Source: Daldinia sp. FL1419
Lineage: Eukaryota; Ascomycota; Sordariomycetes; Xylariales; Hypoxylaceae
Direction: 5' to 3'
Assembly (NCBI GenBank): GCA_025201765.1
Contig: MU623378.1
Location: forward strand, 62,001-126,000
DNA length: 64,000 nt
The notes below the pieces were generated by a model, which was given only the letters and a program-made list of their open reading frames with translations, was not told the origin of the DNA and did no database searches. The translations under genes and the position numbers were made by a program. Positions 1 to 11,914 of this stretch are shown piece after piece. How positions within the stretch are numbered: position 1 is the first letter of the stretch; every line of letters begins with the position of its first letter.

Positions 1-191
1 ACGCCGACGGCCCTTTCTTCGAGGGAAAGACTGTAGGATTTGCTGACTTCGCGTGGGCATCGTTCCTCATCTTCTTTAAGACGATCGGTGAGGATATCTA
101 CCAAGGGATCCTGGAGCACAGTGGAGATCCAACTGTCCACGAGAAGTTGCTGGAGGCTGTGAAGCCTTGGTACGAGAGGTCCGACCACTAG
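1..191 (+). CDS. Glutathione S-transferase, etherase-like, C-terminal fragment
   Basis: The reading frame is open from the window edge (first full codon at base 3) to a TAG at 189-191, giving the last 62 residues. They hold the helical C-terminal GST domain, with FADFAWASFLIFF-like hydrophobic helices and a WYERSDH end. That ending resembles the W-x-x-R-D-D-H terminus of fungal etherase-type (GSTFuA/LigE-like) enzymes, which conjugate or cleave with glutathione in the cytosol. The thioredoxin-fold half lies outside the window, so the exact class and any activity cannot be judged. No splice site is needed in the visible part. Confidence 0.7.
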   Translation, partial: ADGPFFEGKTVGFADFAWASFLIFFKTIGEDIYQGILEHSGDPTVHEKLLEAVKPWYERSDH

Positions 192-921
192 GTAGTCATA
201 TCGATTCTGGTCGGAGGAGGAACAAGTAAGTTTCCGTATGATACGTTAGGCGGATTATCATATCAATATAGTGCAATATGTAAAGCCTTAAAGTCAGCAT
301 CTATTATAATTCGTTTAGGTGTATCCGCGTACACAATAAATACCTAGTAAGGGAGTCCCCGGACGCGTGAGTTAGGAAGGGAATAGTGAATATATATATA
401 TATAAATATAATTTCATATTTCCAACTTGTTACTCATTATTTTGCCCTGTGATATGCTGTAGATATAGGGCATGTAGTCGGGGTTTAAGCTGATGGCGCA
501 GTGGCATCTCGGAGTTGTAATCAGCTTTATTAGATACTAGGTTAGGTTAGGTAGTTATATGATGCAAAGAAAAGAACGCATTGGCCACTTTTTGAAAAGC
601 TACCAAGGTACACACATGTCGGCCAACATCGCCGGGCTTGGAGATCAAATCACCACGTGATCTAGCTTCCCTTTTCGGAAATCGCTTCCCGAAGTCTGTG
701 GGTCCCTAGGGTTTTTTTCCTCCAGGCCGCACATTTCCAAGGATTAACGTGCGGAATTACAACACTCACTAACCCAACTGCCCAAACCACTCAAACCACC
801 CAAACTACCAAACTAAGAGAGAAATTTGGAGCTGTTGACCTTTTTTTTCCCGTGACAACTTCCACCACCGTCAACACCACCACACCCCGACCGTAAAGAA
901 CCCCCGAAAAACTCAGTCGCA
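192..921. other. Intergenic region with uL14 promoter and 5' leader
   Basis: This spans the 3' flank of the GST gene and the promoter of the ribosomal gene. It has an alternating TA tract near 388-410, a telo-box-like TAGGGTTT at 707-714, and a C/A-rich pyrimidine-poor stretch (about 760-820) of repeated CCAAAC-type words just before the start. No gene is visible. Confidence 0.6.
707..714 (+). promoter_or_regulatory. Telo-box-like motif upstream of uL14
   Basis: TAGGGTTT lies about 210 bp upstream of the uL14 start codon. In many ascomycetes such telomere-repeat-like boxes (bound by Tbf1-type factors) sit in ribosomal protein promoters. Only the motif is seen; its use here is inferred. Confidence 0.4.
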
Positions 922-1944
922 ATGGCCAAGCTCTCGTAAGTTTTTTTTTATGTCTAAGTCTATCTCATTCGAACCTGGAATCCTTCGGTCTGTAGCGAAA
1001 ATGTTGGTGGGGTAATTAAGAAGAGGAATTGAGAATTTGGTGGGGGAAAATATGAGAGAGCAATGCGAAAATTGGGACGAATTGTGCGAAAGAGGAGGAG
1101 GTTGAGGAATTGCACGACGGCGAAAGTCTGGACTACGAGATTACCCACGGAATCAGGATTTAATATGCGAAACGCCGGTTCAATCCGAATTGATCACCTT
1201 GGGAAAAACTACAGACATGATGGGGATTCCACGCTGGACGTCGAAGCCTTGACACAGAAATACTAACTATTCACCTCAGGCGTGGTGCCCCCGGTGGCAA
1301 GCTCAAGATGACCCTCGGTCTCCCTGTGTAAGTCCGGGAACCCAATTCGAACCCTCGGGACGCAAAAACTAACGCGCAAACACAGCGGTGCCATCATGAA
1401 CTGCGCCGACAACTCCGGTGCCCGAAACCTGTACATCATCTCCGTCAAGGGTATCGGTGCTCGTCTAAACCGACTACCTGCCGGTGGTGTCGGTGACATG
1501 GTAATGGCCACCGTCAAGAAGGGAAAGCCTGAGCTCCGAAAGAAGGTCCACCCCGCCGTCATCGTCCGACAGTCCAAGCCCTGGAAGCGAACCGACGGTG
1601 TCTTCCTTTACTTCGAGGACAACGCTGGTGTCGTAAGTTCAGCCTTTTAACTGGATCCCAAATACGCGTTCGCCGGTTCCGTACCGAAACTTTACGGGGT
1701 TAGGGACGGACAGACGGTCTATCTCGTACTCGGATTTTTATGCCGTGCATAACACATAGCTAACTTATGACTCTCTAGATCGTCAACCCCAAGGGTGAGA
1801 TGAAGGGCTCTGCCATCACCGGCCCCGTCGGTAAGGAGGCTGCCGAATTATGGCCCGTAAGTTCTCCAGCTGGAAATCTCCTGCATATGCACCGCTAACC
1901 AGCATCCCCAGCGTATTGCCAGCAACTCTGGTGTAGTGATGTAA
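922..1944 (+). CDS. rpl23: 60S ribosomal protein uL14 (L23), five exons
   Basis: Exons 922-935, 1280-1327, 1386-1632, 1779-1856 and 1912-1944 join without frame error into 139 residues, the normal length of eukaryotic uL14. The product reads from MAKLSRG through VGAIMNCADNSGARNLY, IVRQSKPWKR and a NSGVVM end, all diagnostic of the family. uL14 binds 28S rRNA on the subunit interface of the large ribosomal subunit. Introns have GTAAG donors, and the first ends with a textbook TACTAAC branch at 1261-1267. Four introns in so short a gene, with a 14-base first coding exon, are typical of fungal ribosomal protein genes. Confidence 0.97.
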
Positions 1945-2910
1945 AAGGCGAGCATTCGTTTCTAGGCGGAAGCATTACGGCGAGCGGAGGACGATGATGA
2001 TTCACACCACCACCTACCCCCCCATGAGTTATCACGAATTGATATTTGGAAGAGAGACACCAAGAATTAACGGCCTGCCGCTCTCACGAACTGCTGGTGA
2101 GAGGGATTTGAGACGGAGGCCCGATTATTTTCTTGTTTTCCCGTGTCCCCCGGTGGTAGGACTGGTCACTTTGCATTTCGGCTTCGGGGCGTAAAGGAGA
2201 CATACCAAACCAAAAGAAACTGCATCCTGGACATTTAATAGTTCGGTTACCTCAATACTTGCCGTGTACTGCCTGCTCTGTGACTCGCCTCCGGATTATT
2301 TCAATGAATACTAGGTCCTCCGCCCGAGGTACTTAATCTAAGGCGCGCCTGCAATTCCTGCAATTCTAATACAGTGCCTACTAACCATTGGCTCCTTAGT
2401 CTATATGAAATCCTCATTATGGAATGCTAATGCTTAAGAAGCTGTTAACGTATTAATACGGGCACGTTCTAGCGTGCGGCCACCCCAGCCCCCAGCCCCC
2501 AGCCGCCAGAGGTACTACGTACATAATTGTAGTGCGATATGACAACGTATCTACCGGCTTGTATATGGTTTTTAGATGAGCTGAAAAAGTGAGCTTATAC
2601 CTCATGGAGGTATCTAAGAATGCATACCATCCTATTCGTGTAATTACAATAGACAACCTCGGACGAATTACGAGCATGTCGGAAAATAAGTAACCAAGGG
2701 TGTAAATATAGAATTGCCTTGTTTCATATTACACTATGTACCTCGAGGACGGACAGCATTATCAACTTCCGATCTACGCAGGCAACATCATATCATGCTT
2801 GCAATAAAGCCCTAAAAATTGATAATAATGGTATTTTCCGTTGCCCCTCCCTTTTATGTATACGCTACCTTCTATCCTTCCTTTCCTATGCGTACAATGA
2901 TATCCGCTCC
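1945..2910. other. Intergenic region downstream of uL14
   Basis: This holds the 3' untranslated region of uL14 and AT-rich spacer. The short frames have no recognisable content. CCCCAGCCCCCAGCCCCCAG at 2483-2502 is a small local repeat. Confidence 0.5.
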
Positions 2911-3612
2911 GTGGGTGGGGCAGACAGGAGTCGGTCCAAGTATCCGAACCTCCCGTCTGCCCACCTATGCAAAATGAAGACAACGCTTTGCCATTAGGCC
3001 CAAAAATGCTGTATATAGGTGCCCATATTTACAAGTTTTCCCTCTCTATTTTCCATCCATATAAAATTTCCGCCTCCTAGTCGGACACCCCCCGGGGACG
3101 AGGCCGGGCGAAGGAGAATTCGGTCCAAGTATCCAAACACTCCTCCGCCCAGGCCGTGGTGTGTAGGGAAATGGATAGGCCTGAAGCCAGTCCAAGTATC
3201 TGACGACCGGCGTATCTATTACCCTACCCATCAATGGGTTAACTGGGAGTCGGTCCAAGTATCCGACAGCCCATTTGCCCACTGACAGGAGATAACGAAT
3301 GGGCCTAGACAGTCGGTCCAAGTATCCAAAGCTAGTCCATTCGCTATCTACACACCACCTTCACGAATAGGCAGACTAGGAGCCGGCCCAAGTATCCAGA
3401 CTCCTGCCTGCCTCATTCGTGGAAGATGGATGGATAGATAAACTGGGCTGGTCCAAGTATCCAGCTGCCTGTTCATCCATCCACCTTAGGGATAGTTGGA
3501 GATGGAGGCAACCTAGATGAGTTTTGCCTAGGTACGCCTCCATCCTATCCCCGGGGGGTGTCCGAAGGTTGGATGGGTGTTGGTCCAATTATCCAACAAC
3601 CCTCCACCACTA
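2911..3612. repeat. Array of hairpins with a shared TCCAAGTAT loop
   Basis: Eight short hairpins are strung over about 700 bp. Each has a nine-base loop, at 2935-2943, 3124-3132, 3191-3199, 3254-3262, 3317-3325, 3387-3395 (CCCAAGTAT), 3452-3460 and 3584-3592 (TCCAATTAT). The loops are nearly identical and almost always closed by GG on the left and CC on the right. The arms differ completely between units but pair with each other within a unit; for example, the arms at 3289-3301 and 3337-3349 are inverted copies of AGATAaCGAATGG. A further hairpin without this loop lies at 3489-3550. Conserved loop with compensating stem changes points to selection on, or copying of, a folded structure. I know no named family with this pattern. 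Confidence 0.8.
3082..3564. repeat. 17-bp perfect inverted repeat enclosing most of the hairpin array
   Basis: CGGACACCCCCCGGGGA at 3082-3098 and its exact reverse complement at 3548-3564 bracket 483 bp that contain hairpins 2 to 7 and the loop-less one. Hairpins 1 and the last lie outside. It could be the ends of a small non-autonomous element, but I see no target-site duplication next to it. Confidence 0.6.
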
Positions 3613-4034
3613 GGAGGCGATGCGCTGTTGATATGACGCAGCGTCGCCATATTATGCACCTATTTCATAACGAGACGTATGACGATGACTTCTTGTTTGT
3701 ATGGCCTCTTTTTTTTTTTCTTTTTTTTCTTTCTTTTTGGCCTTTTGCTTGACATTGGTATATTAAGTCTCCATAAACATTCATTTGATATGCCAGCTTT
3801 TAGAAGTGGATCGTATTAATTAGAGATAGCGATAAGCAATGGCAATAGCAATAGCGTCCTAGCTGTGATTATGCTATAGGGATGTGATAATGGTCGATGT
3901 GATGATGTGTCGGTTATAGCAATAGGCCGGTTGTATGAGTTATAGAATAGGGTACACTTAAAGATTGGCTGGAACGGTCCCTAGCGTGGCGATGCTGCGT
4001 TGCTCGGCGTCTCTAAGATGTTAAATGGCGATAA
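3613..4034. other. Spacer and 3' flank of the AT-hook gene
   Basis: The stretch holds a pyrimidine run at about 3709-3740 and a GCAATAGCAATAG-type local repetition near 3835-3855. No gene is seen. Confidence 0.5.
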
Positions 4035-7000
4035 TCACTGCCTCAGGACGGCGGTATCATCATCTTCGTCGCCGCCTGGTGTAGACTGAGATGTGGGCGT
4101 TTCTGCTTGGTTAAGACTTGCAGGGTTGGCTCCTGTAGGTTGTTTCGCGCTCTGCTTCTTCGCGGCGAGCGTTGCACGACGCTTAGCTACGGCTGTGTCC
4201 ATCGAGCCAGATGCCCATCGAGCTATTGAATGTTAGTAACTTGCGTATCAGAATTATGCATACGCTCAGAGGCTATGCTAGATTAGGACATACCTTTCAT
4301 AGAATAGGACATCTTTTCGGACTTTGTCATGGAATGGTAGTCTTTATTCGGATCTCCGCCAATCTCTCCATCGGGAGTGTTAGGTTCGGTAAATCCGTTG
4401 CTAATGCTGTTGCCATTGAAGCTTCCGTTGGTGGCGTTATGTGTATGAGCTGGTGCCAGGTTCAAAGGAGCTAGCGGTGGTGTGCTAAGAGCAGGTGCGG
4501 ATGAGGGCTGGTTCTTCACCTTGAACTTGATCTTAGTAGGTGGTTTCGGTGCGGGAGGACCCTTTGGCTCTATCTGCTGCGCAGGGGCGGGCTCAGGAGC
4601 GGGTGTGAGATCCTCAACTTTGGTTTGTGTTTTCTTCGGAGCGCGCTTAGCACGCTTTGGTTTGGGTTCTTCCATAAAGTCGTCATCGTTGATATCGTTA
4701 GTGAATTTTCTCTGACGTTTCTCGCGTAGCTGATAGTTACTTGTGGACACCGCCGTTTCGGCCGTCGCGGTTGACGATGCAGTAGGAGGGCGAGGCTCTT
4801 CAGTTTGATTACTCGTGGAGTTAACTACTTTAGGGGTTACAGTCTTGAAAGATCCGGATGGAATATCGGATTTTCGGGAGTTCGTTCGACGAGCCGATTT
4901 CGAGGGAGTTAGAGGCTCTGTACTATTGGCCACATTGTTTTCTACTTGTTCATCTTCAGCAGCCGCCATGGAACTCGTAGGACCTCTGCGCTTACGTTTG
5001 CGAGGTTGTTCTTCCTCTATAGCCACTTCCTCAGCTCTTCTCTTGGATGAGGACGTTGGCTCGGATTTTGGCTCGATATTGAGCTCCGGACTAGGTTCGG
5101 CAACAGCCTTAGCCTTGGGTCCGGATTTGGATTGCGACTTAGTTGGCGTCTTTTTCTGTGCTTTAGGACGTGAACTGGTAGCTGGCTGGGTTTCGGGGTT
5201 GGGCTCTTCGTGTTCGGGCTCTGGGACCGGGGTGGGCTGAATTTCGGGTGCGGGGAGGGGATTCTTGCGAGGCCTGCCACCTTTTCCTTTCTTTTTGGGT
5301 TGCTCTTTCTCGACCGTCTCGGGTACTATGCTCGGTGCATTATTATCCTGTACCTGAACTTGAGGCTGACTCTGAGCCTGCTGTTGCTCGTCATTCTCTT
5401 GTGCTTGTGCGCCACGACGTCCTCGGCGTTGGGCCGGGGCTGGGGTAGAGCCTCTACTAGCGGCTTCGCCCTCGTTAAATCTCTCCGGCGGCTTTCTCGT
5501 TCGTTTCCCCTGCACGATGTTGGGATCTTCGGCTTCAGCCGCCTTGGCGGTCTGTTTGGGTCTCTCGCGAAGACGTCCATGGCGGCCCAGGCCGGTTCGT
5601 TGCGCAATGGGGTCCTGCTTCCCTACCCTATCTGCTCTAGGGTCATATTCGAATCCGTAGACGCTGGCCATAATTCTATCTTGCTGTCGGGCATAAGCAA
5701 CTTCTGGCTCTGTCGTATCTATAGCCCTAACACCCTTGACAACGAAGTCCTTCTGAATGGGGTTTGCGTTGGGATCTCTAGCAACAGCGGCCTTAAGGCG
5801 ACGGTTGAAGGCCTCTTCTTCTCTCTGGAAGCGAATTGAATTATCGTGATCATCTGTCAATTTTCGCAGTTCTTTGTACTCGTTCTGCCATGCTTCCAGA
5901 GCCTTATTTGCGACTTCAAGTCTTCGATAGAGTTCTGCAGGAGTTAAAGACTTGACATCTTTAAATAGATCAGTGAATTCGGATGCGTCTCTGGTCTGCC
6001 TGAAGCGAAACTGCTTCATATCCGCCGGTTGCGTATCAGATGATTCCGCTTCAGCGACAGGAGAATTCGCGGCAGTATCAGCCGGCGTTTCCTCGACAGC
6101 TGCATCTTCTTCGGCGGCAATAACTTCTGCGACGTCTTCATTCGCAGCGTCGGGTTCTAACTCGAGGCCCGCTTCAGGATCCGCCTCAGCATTGGCTTCG
6201 GCACCAGGGATCACCCCAGCTTCAGCGTTAGGATCAGCTTCCACATCAATCTCAGGCTCAGCTTCAGCTTCCGGTAATTCAGGTTCGTCGTCCTGATAAT
6301 CTGGATAATAAACGAATGAGTTACTGATATATGGGGTAAGGTGGCTTAGGTGGTCAGGCTCTGCATTATCATTCATGCCGGGGATCTCATCATCCTCTAC
6401 TTCGTATTCTCGTTCTTGGGGTCCACCTTCGTTCTCAAGCGTAGCTTTGGCCTGAGCCATTTGTTGATCAGGGTAGCCCTCACTTAGTACGCTATCTAGG
6501 GAAAGCTGCGAAGGTTGTGAGGGTTCCGAAGGAGCAGAAATTTCGGAAGGTCCTGAGGGCTCTGATGTTTCTGAAGGCTTTGAAGTTTGGGAAGGTTCCG
6601 AAGCAATAGATACATCAACCGAAACACCGGGAACGGGAGGTTTAGTCTCATTATTTGAGGAACCAGAGCTAGTGCGCCTAAGAATTGACTCGTCTGACTC
6701 TCCGCTTTGATGTCCGCCAACTTCGATGGTGTCTCGTACTTCTGCATCATCCATCTGCTGCTCTGGTGCGTAGGTTTGCGGCTCTGCTGTAGATTTTCTA
6801 GCGTTACGCTTGCGAGATGATGATGGCTGAGGTTGCTCAGAAGCTCGTCTGCTAGTGCGGGCTTCAAAATCTTCATTCGCCTCATTCTCATTACCAGCGA
6901 AATCAGTTTTTCGCCTCTTCAATGTACGGGTAGTGCTAGGGGTAGATTTTGTGCCGTAGCTCTCAATCTCATCAAGCTGGTCAAATGAATAATCTATACG

Positions 7001-7264
7001 GGGGCGTTTTCTCAAGGAGCGCCCTCCTTTGCTGGCGGAATCTTCAGGCATAGTGCCAGCGCTGTCGGGATTGCGAGCGCGCATTCGCTTTTCTCTAGAA
7101 GCGGAAGGGCTCGGTGTCTCTGGGGTAAGATTAAAAGAAGATGCTGCGGATGAAGATTGTTGCATAGGTTGCTCTGATGAGTTATGAGGTGATGAGGTAA
7201 CAAGAAGGGTAGGAAAAGTAGAACTCTTCCGGCCTCTTCCACGAGGACCACTAGAAGGGTCCAT
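4035..7264 (-). CDS. AT-hook, low-complexity nuclear protein (unknown specific role)
   Basis: Two exons, 7264-4294 and 4222-4035, give 1052 residues. Reading through the intron avoids an early stop and adds a conserved-looking tail that continues SMK with ARWASGSMDTAVAKRRATL. An AT-hook (GRPRKNP) lies near residue 662. The first 400 residues are Ser/Pro/Glu-rich with a PSEPSQPS-like repetition near residue 240 and a run of EAEPE/ADPEA acidic repeats near 330-400. A helical, probably coiled segment lies near 430-480 (AELYRRLEVANKALEAW), and basic KR clusters look like nuclear localisation signals. I infer a chromatin-associated protein; the complex cannot be named from sequence alone. The intron ends TTACTAACATTCAATAG. 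Confidence 0.75.
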
Positions 7265-9205
7265 TGCGAAATATCTCTAATTGAGAGTTGCGGAAGGGTT
7301 GATAAGTAAGGAAATGGATGTATGTGTAAGTGAAGTTATTGTACTTAAAGGTACGTGTGTATGAAAGTAAAGGTGAAAGAAGTTTTGGGTCGGAGATTAT
7401 GTAAGTGGGGAAAAGGCTCAGGGTGTTGATAGCTGAAGCGCGACGTCCCAAACCGACGAGAAAACGAGAAAATAATAACTATGAAGAAAGAATTCGTAAG
7501 ACGGAAATTTAGCTTTCCTATTAGTTTCAAGTTTATTTCCTCCGCTACACGTTGTTGACTATTTCTCATTTATTGCTTGGGTGAAGGCTGTAGCTGAAGA
7601 AAAATAAAGTATTGTATGTACCGTAAAGTAGTAAGGAGGTAATGCGAAATGCTTGAAAATTGTACCAAGACCGGGGTATTGATTGAATTGTTAGCCGTCC
7701 GGGGGGAAGATGCAAGGACAGCTACCTAGCCGCCGATAAAATTCGAAATGGTACAATAATCAAGATCGAATGGATGGAATAATAAAATGAAGAAGTTGAA
7801 TGGTATGAAATTTTTTTGACAAGAGTCACTCGATCGTATGCTGGTTTGGTTGTCAGTAAATGCAGTTGGTACAATTGCAGGTTTCGCAGTGTGTATGCAG
7901 TGTGTGTAAGAGAAGACGTGGTGAGAAAAAAGGTGTTGATGAAAGGAGCTGACTTGAGAGTAAGTGGGAGAACTGATTTTACGATGGTAGCCATAAAGTT
8001 TACAAAATCAGCGTCGAGCGGTCAATACGTACCTCAAAAATACCTGAAGGTTCTTTCCTGATAAAACCAGAAGACCAAAGTTTTGCTCATTGGGAAGTGA
8101 CGACTCTTGTAAGGTGATTTAGCATTGGGTATTGAAACCCTTCTATTCGAGCCGCCTCGTGCTGGTTTCGCTGCTGCTGTGGTTACTACCAACCTTATTA
8201 TTAGGTGCACTGCTAATTTCTCGAGGTTCGGCCTAGTTTAAGCCACAGATCAAACCCGATTTGGTTACTGCTAGCCACAACAATTATCCCACCTGCTGGA
8301 TTTTAGTCGAGTTCATTTTTATTTTTGACCAATGGGATAACACGAATAAGTCTAAGTTCCTTTCTAGGCTACTTTTGGATCAGATTTCTTCGTAGCACTT
8401 TCCCTGTAAAGCTGCGGGAGATCACGTAATGAGGTACATAGCTAGGTACATCAATTAAGGCATCTGCAATCGGGACGCTTTATGTACCTGCCTTAGGTAG
8501 ATACGTACGTGGGTACCCACCTAGGGATCTAGGTACATATACCCATTAACGGGTTCGTGTGTTGCTGCCGTTGGTCGGTTGATCCCCGTTTACCTGTGAC
8601 GACAGTTTCCTTGATAGTAGAAGTTAGTAACTAACTACATCACTACCTAGGTTAGTTGGCCAAAGCTTTCCCGTACCTCTCCCATTTCCCGAAGCCGAAC
8701 CTTGAACCTTTCATCGAACTGGTGATACTTTTTTAATACTACACTATCACAATACATAGCATATATCACATGTCGTATTGAACTGCTCTTTTTCCCCCAT
8801 TCCCCATCCCCCATTCTCCATTCTCCATTCCCCTGTTAAAAGTAGTCTCTCCGTTCGGCCTCCATCTTAAATAATCGACTATAGCATCTCTCGTCGGTTG
8901 TTAAGATAACTAGTGTTTGTTAAACATCTGCCGACGAGTATATCCATAAACAAGTTGCAGTCGAATCCTGTCAGACTATTGGTTCCCCGCGGCCCTGCAT
9001 ACATACACATATGTACGAGGCCACAGCGAATCATAAATAACCCCTGTATACCTCTAGTTAGGATCGCAATAGCTCATCGTAGCCTATTTCTTAGCGCAGA
9101 AATCTTCGGGTATCCTCTATTTGTTGTCTCTCCGTCGCGATAATTAGCGATTCCTCTCTAATAAAGGCTTCTTACCCCACCACGATAATTACCTAGGTAC
9201 CTAAA
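7265..9205. other. Divergent promoter region between the AT-hook gene and mtc1
   Basis: About 1.9 kb without a convincing gene. It should contain both promoters and leaders. Features seen are a block of TACCTAGGTA-like words at 8430-8545, a CCCATTCTCCATT-type pyrimidine repetition at 8797-8835, and an AT-rich stretch near 7450-7620. The short frames lack codon structure. Confidence 0.5.
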
Positions 9206-10836
9206 ATGGCAGCGAGGCGGTCAAAGGCATCTGCCGACGATGGATTGAACGAGCTCTTCGAAGGAATTGACGAGAGCGTAGTTAAGAAGCCTACTGGCAA
9301 ATCCAAGCCAGCTCCCTCTAAGGCTCGAGGCGAGAAGCTCAAGAAAGACATACCTGGGCTTGCCGAGCTGGAAGACGAGCTTGGCGAAGAGCCCGCACGA
9401 CCCCATACACCTCGCGTCAAAGAGACTGGTACCAAGGCGCCCATTAAGCGAACTAGCACGGCGACGCCACCACCTGGTGCTCCTCGACAATCCGAAGATA
9501 AGCCAGCCAACGTCGTACGCAAGTCTGTCGACAGCACTCGCTCCCTTCACGCCAGCTTTACCCCTAGCGCCACCAGCTCTGACCTCCAGGATGCCGAGAA
9601 GAAGGGACCGGTCGAGCAGACAGCACCGGCTGCCGGCGGCGGTTGGTGGGGTGGATTGTTTGCTACGGCGAGCGCTACCGCCAATGCAGCCATGAAGCAA
9701 GCCGAGGCTGCATATAAGGAGATCCAGCAAAATGAAGAAGCCAAGAAATGGGCCGATCAGGTCAGAGGAAACGTAGGAGCTCTTAGAGGTCTAGGTACGT
9801 AATCCGAGCACGATGTCCGAAACATATTAAACTAATCATGCTACTTGTAGGTGACGGTATCCGCCATCACGCATTGCCTACCTTCGCCAACATTCTGCAT
9901 ACACTTGCCCCGCCCATCTCCTCTCACGAGCGGCTCCTCATTCACATCACCCACGATATCGTCGGCTACCCGTCGCTTGACCCGCTTATTCACGAAGTCT
10001 TCAGCCGGGTCATGTCGCAGGTCGAGGGCGGCGACCTGCTAGTCATCCAGCGGGGCCACGAAAATACCGCTCGACGATCTTCGGATGCTTTCTACAAGGG
10101 ATCCTCCAGCTCTGCAGGCTGGCGCGATGGTCCCTGGTGGAGGTCAGTCGACTCTCCTCGCGACCTAGGAGCTGTGAAAGGTTTGGTTGAAGGAACGAAG
10201 CTTTGCCGTGTTAGTGCGGAGAGTTACGCTCACGATTATCTCGCAGCCAGCGGTGGCGTTACCGAGGCCCAGAGGCGTGCATTGGAGCCTGTCAACGAGG
10301 ACAATCCTGTGCGAACCAGCGACATCTTCCTCGCCGTCCAGCCTATCACCGTGGACGCAGACCCAGCTCTCTTTGCTGGCAGCACGTCTGGTGAAGCAGA
10401 GAAGGAGACAAGCGCTGTGGCTGACGATAGTGATGCAGATCCTCATATCTGCTTCGCCATATACGTCCTAGACCCAGTTCACGACATCGTGTATAGCACT
10501 GTGAGCCAGTACATCCCGGCTAAATGGATCCGTTGGCTAGACGCGCCGGCCCCCCTCACACCCGCCAACGGGGAGAGCGAACAGCAGCTAGGTCCTGAGG
10601 GCATCAACGTTCCGGACGAGATCCGGGAGATCGTGGAGGGTGGTGGTGTAGACCCGCGCGAATGGGTCGCCGAATGGGTTGAGGAAACACTGAGCTTGAG
10701 TATCGGAGTCGTCGCACAAAGGTACGTGGCTCGTCGGATGGGTGTTGGTGAAGGATCTCTAGGAAAGGGGAAACAGAAGGTTGAAACACTGGTCCAAGAA
10801 GGTGGTGGTGAAGCTGCTAGGGCTGGGTTGATTTGA
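9206..10836 (+). CDS. mtc1: Maintenance of telomere capping protein 1 (Mtc1)
   Basis: Exons 9206-9794 and 9851-10836 give 524 residues. The opening MAARRSKASADDGLNELFEGIDE, the disordered Pro/Ser/Lys region (about 30-140), the GGGWWGGLFATASATANAAMKQAE segment and the long C-terminal domain beginning GDGIRHHALPTFANILHTL match the fungal Mtc1 family (DUF5427) in order and size. In yeast the gene was named from a genetic interaction with cdc13; the protein is cytosolic or ribosome- and COPI-associated and its biochemical role is unsettled. The intron carries CTAAT near its 3' end and a TTGTAG acceptor. Start chosen at the first ATG that begins the conserved N terminus. Confidence 0.9.
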
Positions 10837-11914
10837 TGATTGATCGGATGGGATCCAAGCCCGTGGGAATGAGATGAGACGACAAGAGGATATGTACCTG
10901 AGGTAGGTAATCAGCTGCGCGCTATGCTACAGCTTTACGTTCTATCTAATGCTGCTTTCTACGGAGTTAGCAGGGTTGAATTTATTACTCGAGTTCTTGT
11001 CATTTTCGCAGTTATATACTCTAGCTAGCTAGTTGTTGCTTATGTGAATGGGGGCGCGGTAATATATTGGGTATTCGTTTTAAAGACTCGAGTTCGGGGA
11101 TCACCCCGGGTGTTGTGTTACGCAGGCTCTAGGTAACATAATGCAACTTTTCAACTATCCCAACGTCCCAATAAAGGCGTTCTGAAGACCTCATAACTAG
11201 TATAACCATAAGTGTTACCGTGTCTGACTTCGTAAAGCCTACGATAAAGACCGGAGTAGTTCGCGAGGAAAGCGAAAAAAAAAATTTTTTCATTCCTATA
11301 ATAGGAGGGAGAGGGGGGGGAAGAGTATAGTCGTCTAAGGGATCGAACCTCAGGGCCCAAGGATACTATCAATTTTAGGGTGCGGAGTAGAGCGGTTCTT
11401 AAAAGGGGGGGGGGGGGGAGAAGGAGATATGAATGTTTCGCCATGGGCGTACCGACACGACCGTTTAGTCGTTCGCTATAAGCGCTTCGTTGATTTAAAT
11501 ACATATGTCTGTCTTGCTTTGATGGGAGAATGCCGGAGTATAGAGGGAGGCTTGGTGTAGTCTGGTATGTGCTTGGACTGGTGGTTTGTCGTTGGGGATA
11601 GGGGAGATGGCGCGTCCGAGTTTGACGGCGGAATTAGATCGCGTTAAGTTGGGTCAGGATATATCAGATATCAAATATGACATATTAAGGTTGCATAGTC
11701 GTGGGTGCGATACTCCTCTATACGTATACTGCTTGACTTTAGTACTAGGTATTTATAGACTTCTATATGAATAGCCACCCTAGGTGGATACTCTTCGTCG
11801 CTTGGGTATTAGGAAGAAGAACCGCAAGTGAGACGCCAATAGCACAGACAGGAATCGAACTTAAACTCATCCATACCATACCATAAAAACGCAACGGCCA
11901 AAGCAAGACGTAAA
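10837..11914. other. Convergent 3' region between mtc1 and malic enzyme genes
   Basis: No gene is supported. Notable are an A/T switch (A9 T6) at about 11276-11290, a run of 14 G at 11405-11418, and a lone B-box-like word at 11339-11349. Confidence 0.5.

Noticed and set aside
11339..11349. B-box-like GGTTCGATCCC on the minus strand with a pairable T-arm
   Set aside because: No acceptor partner and no A-box at the right distance; a tRNA cannot be built.
11151..11504. 117-codon minus-strand frame between mtc1 and the malic enzyme gene
   Set aside because: It spans the poly-G and A/T runs, shows no domain, and lies in a convergent 3' region.
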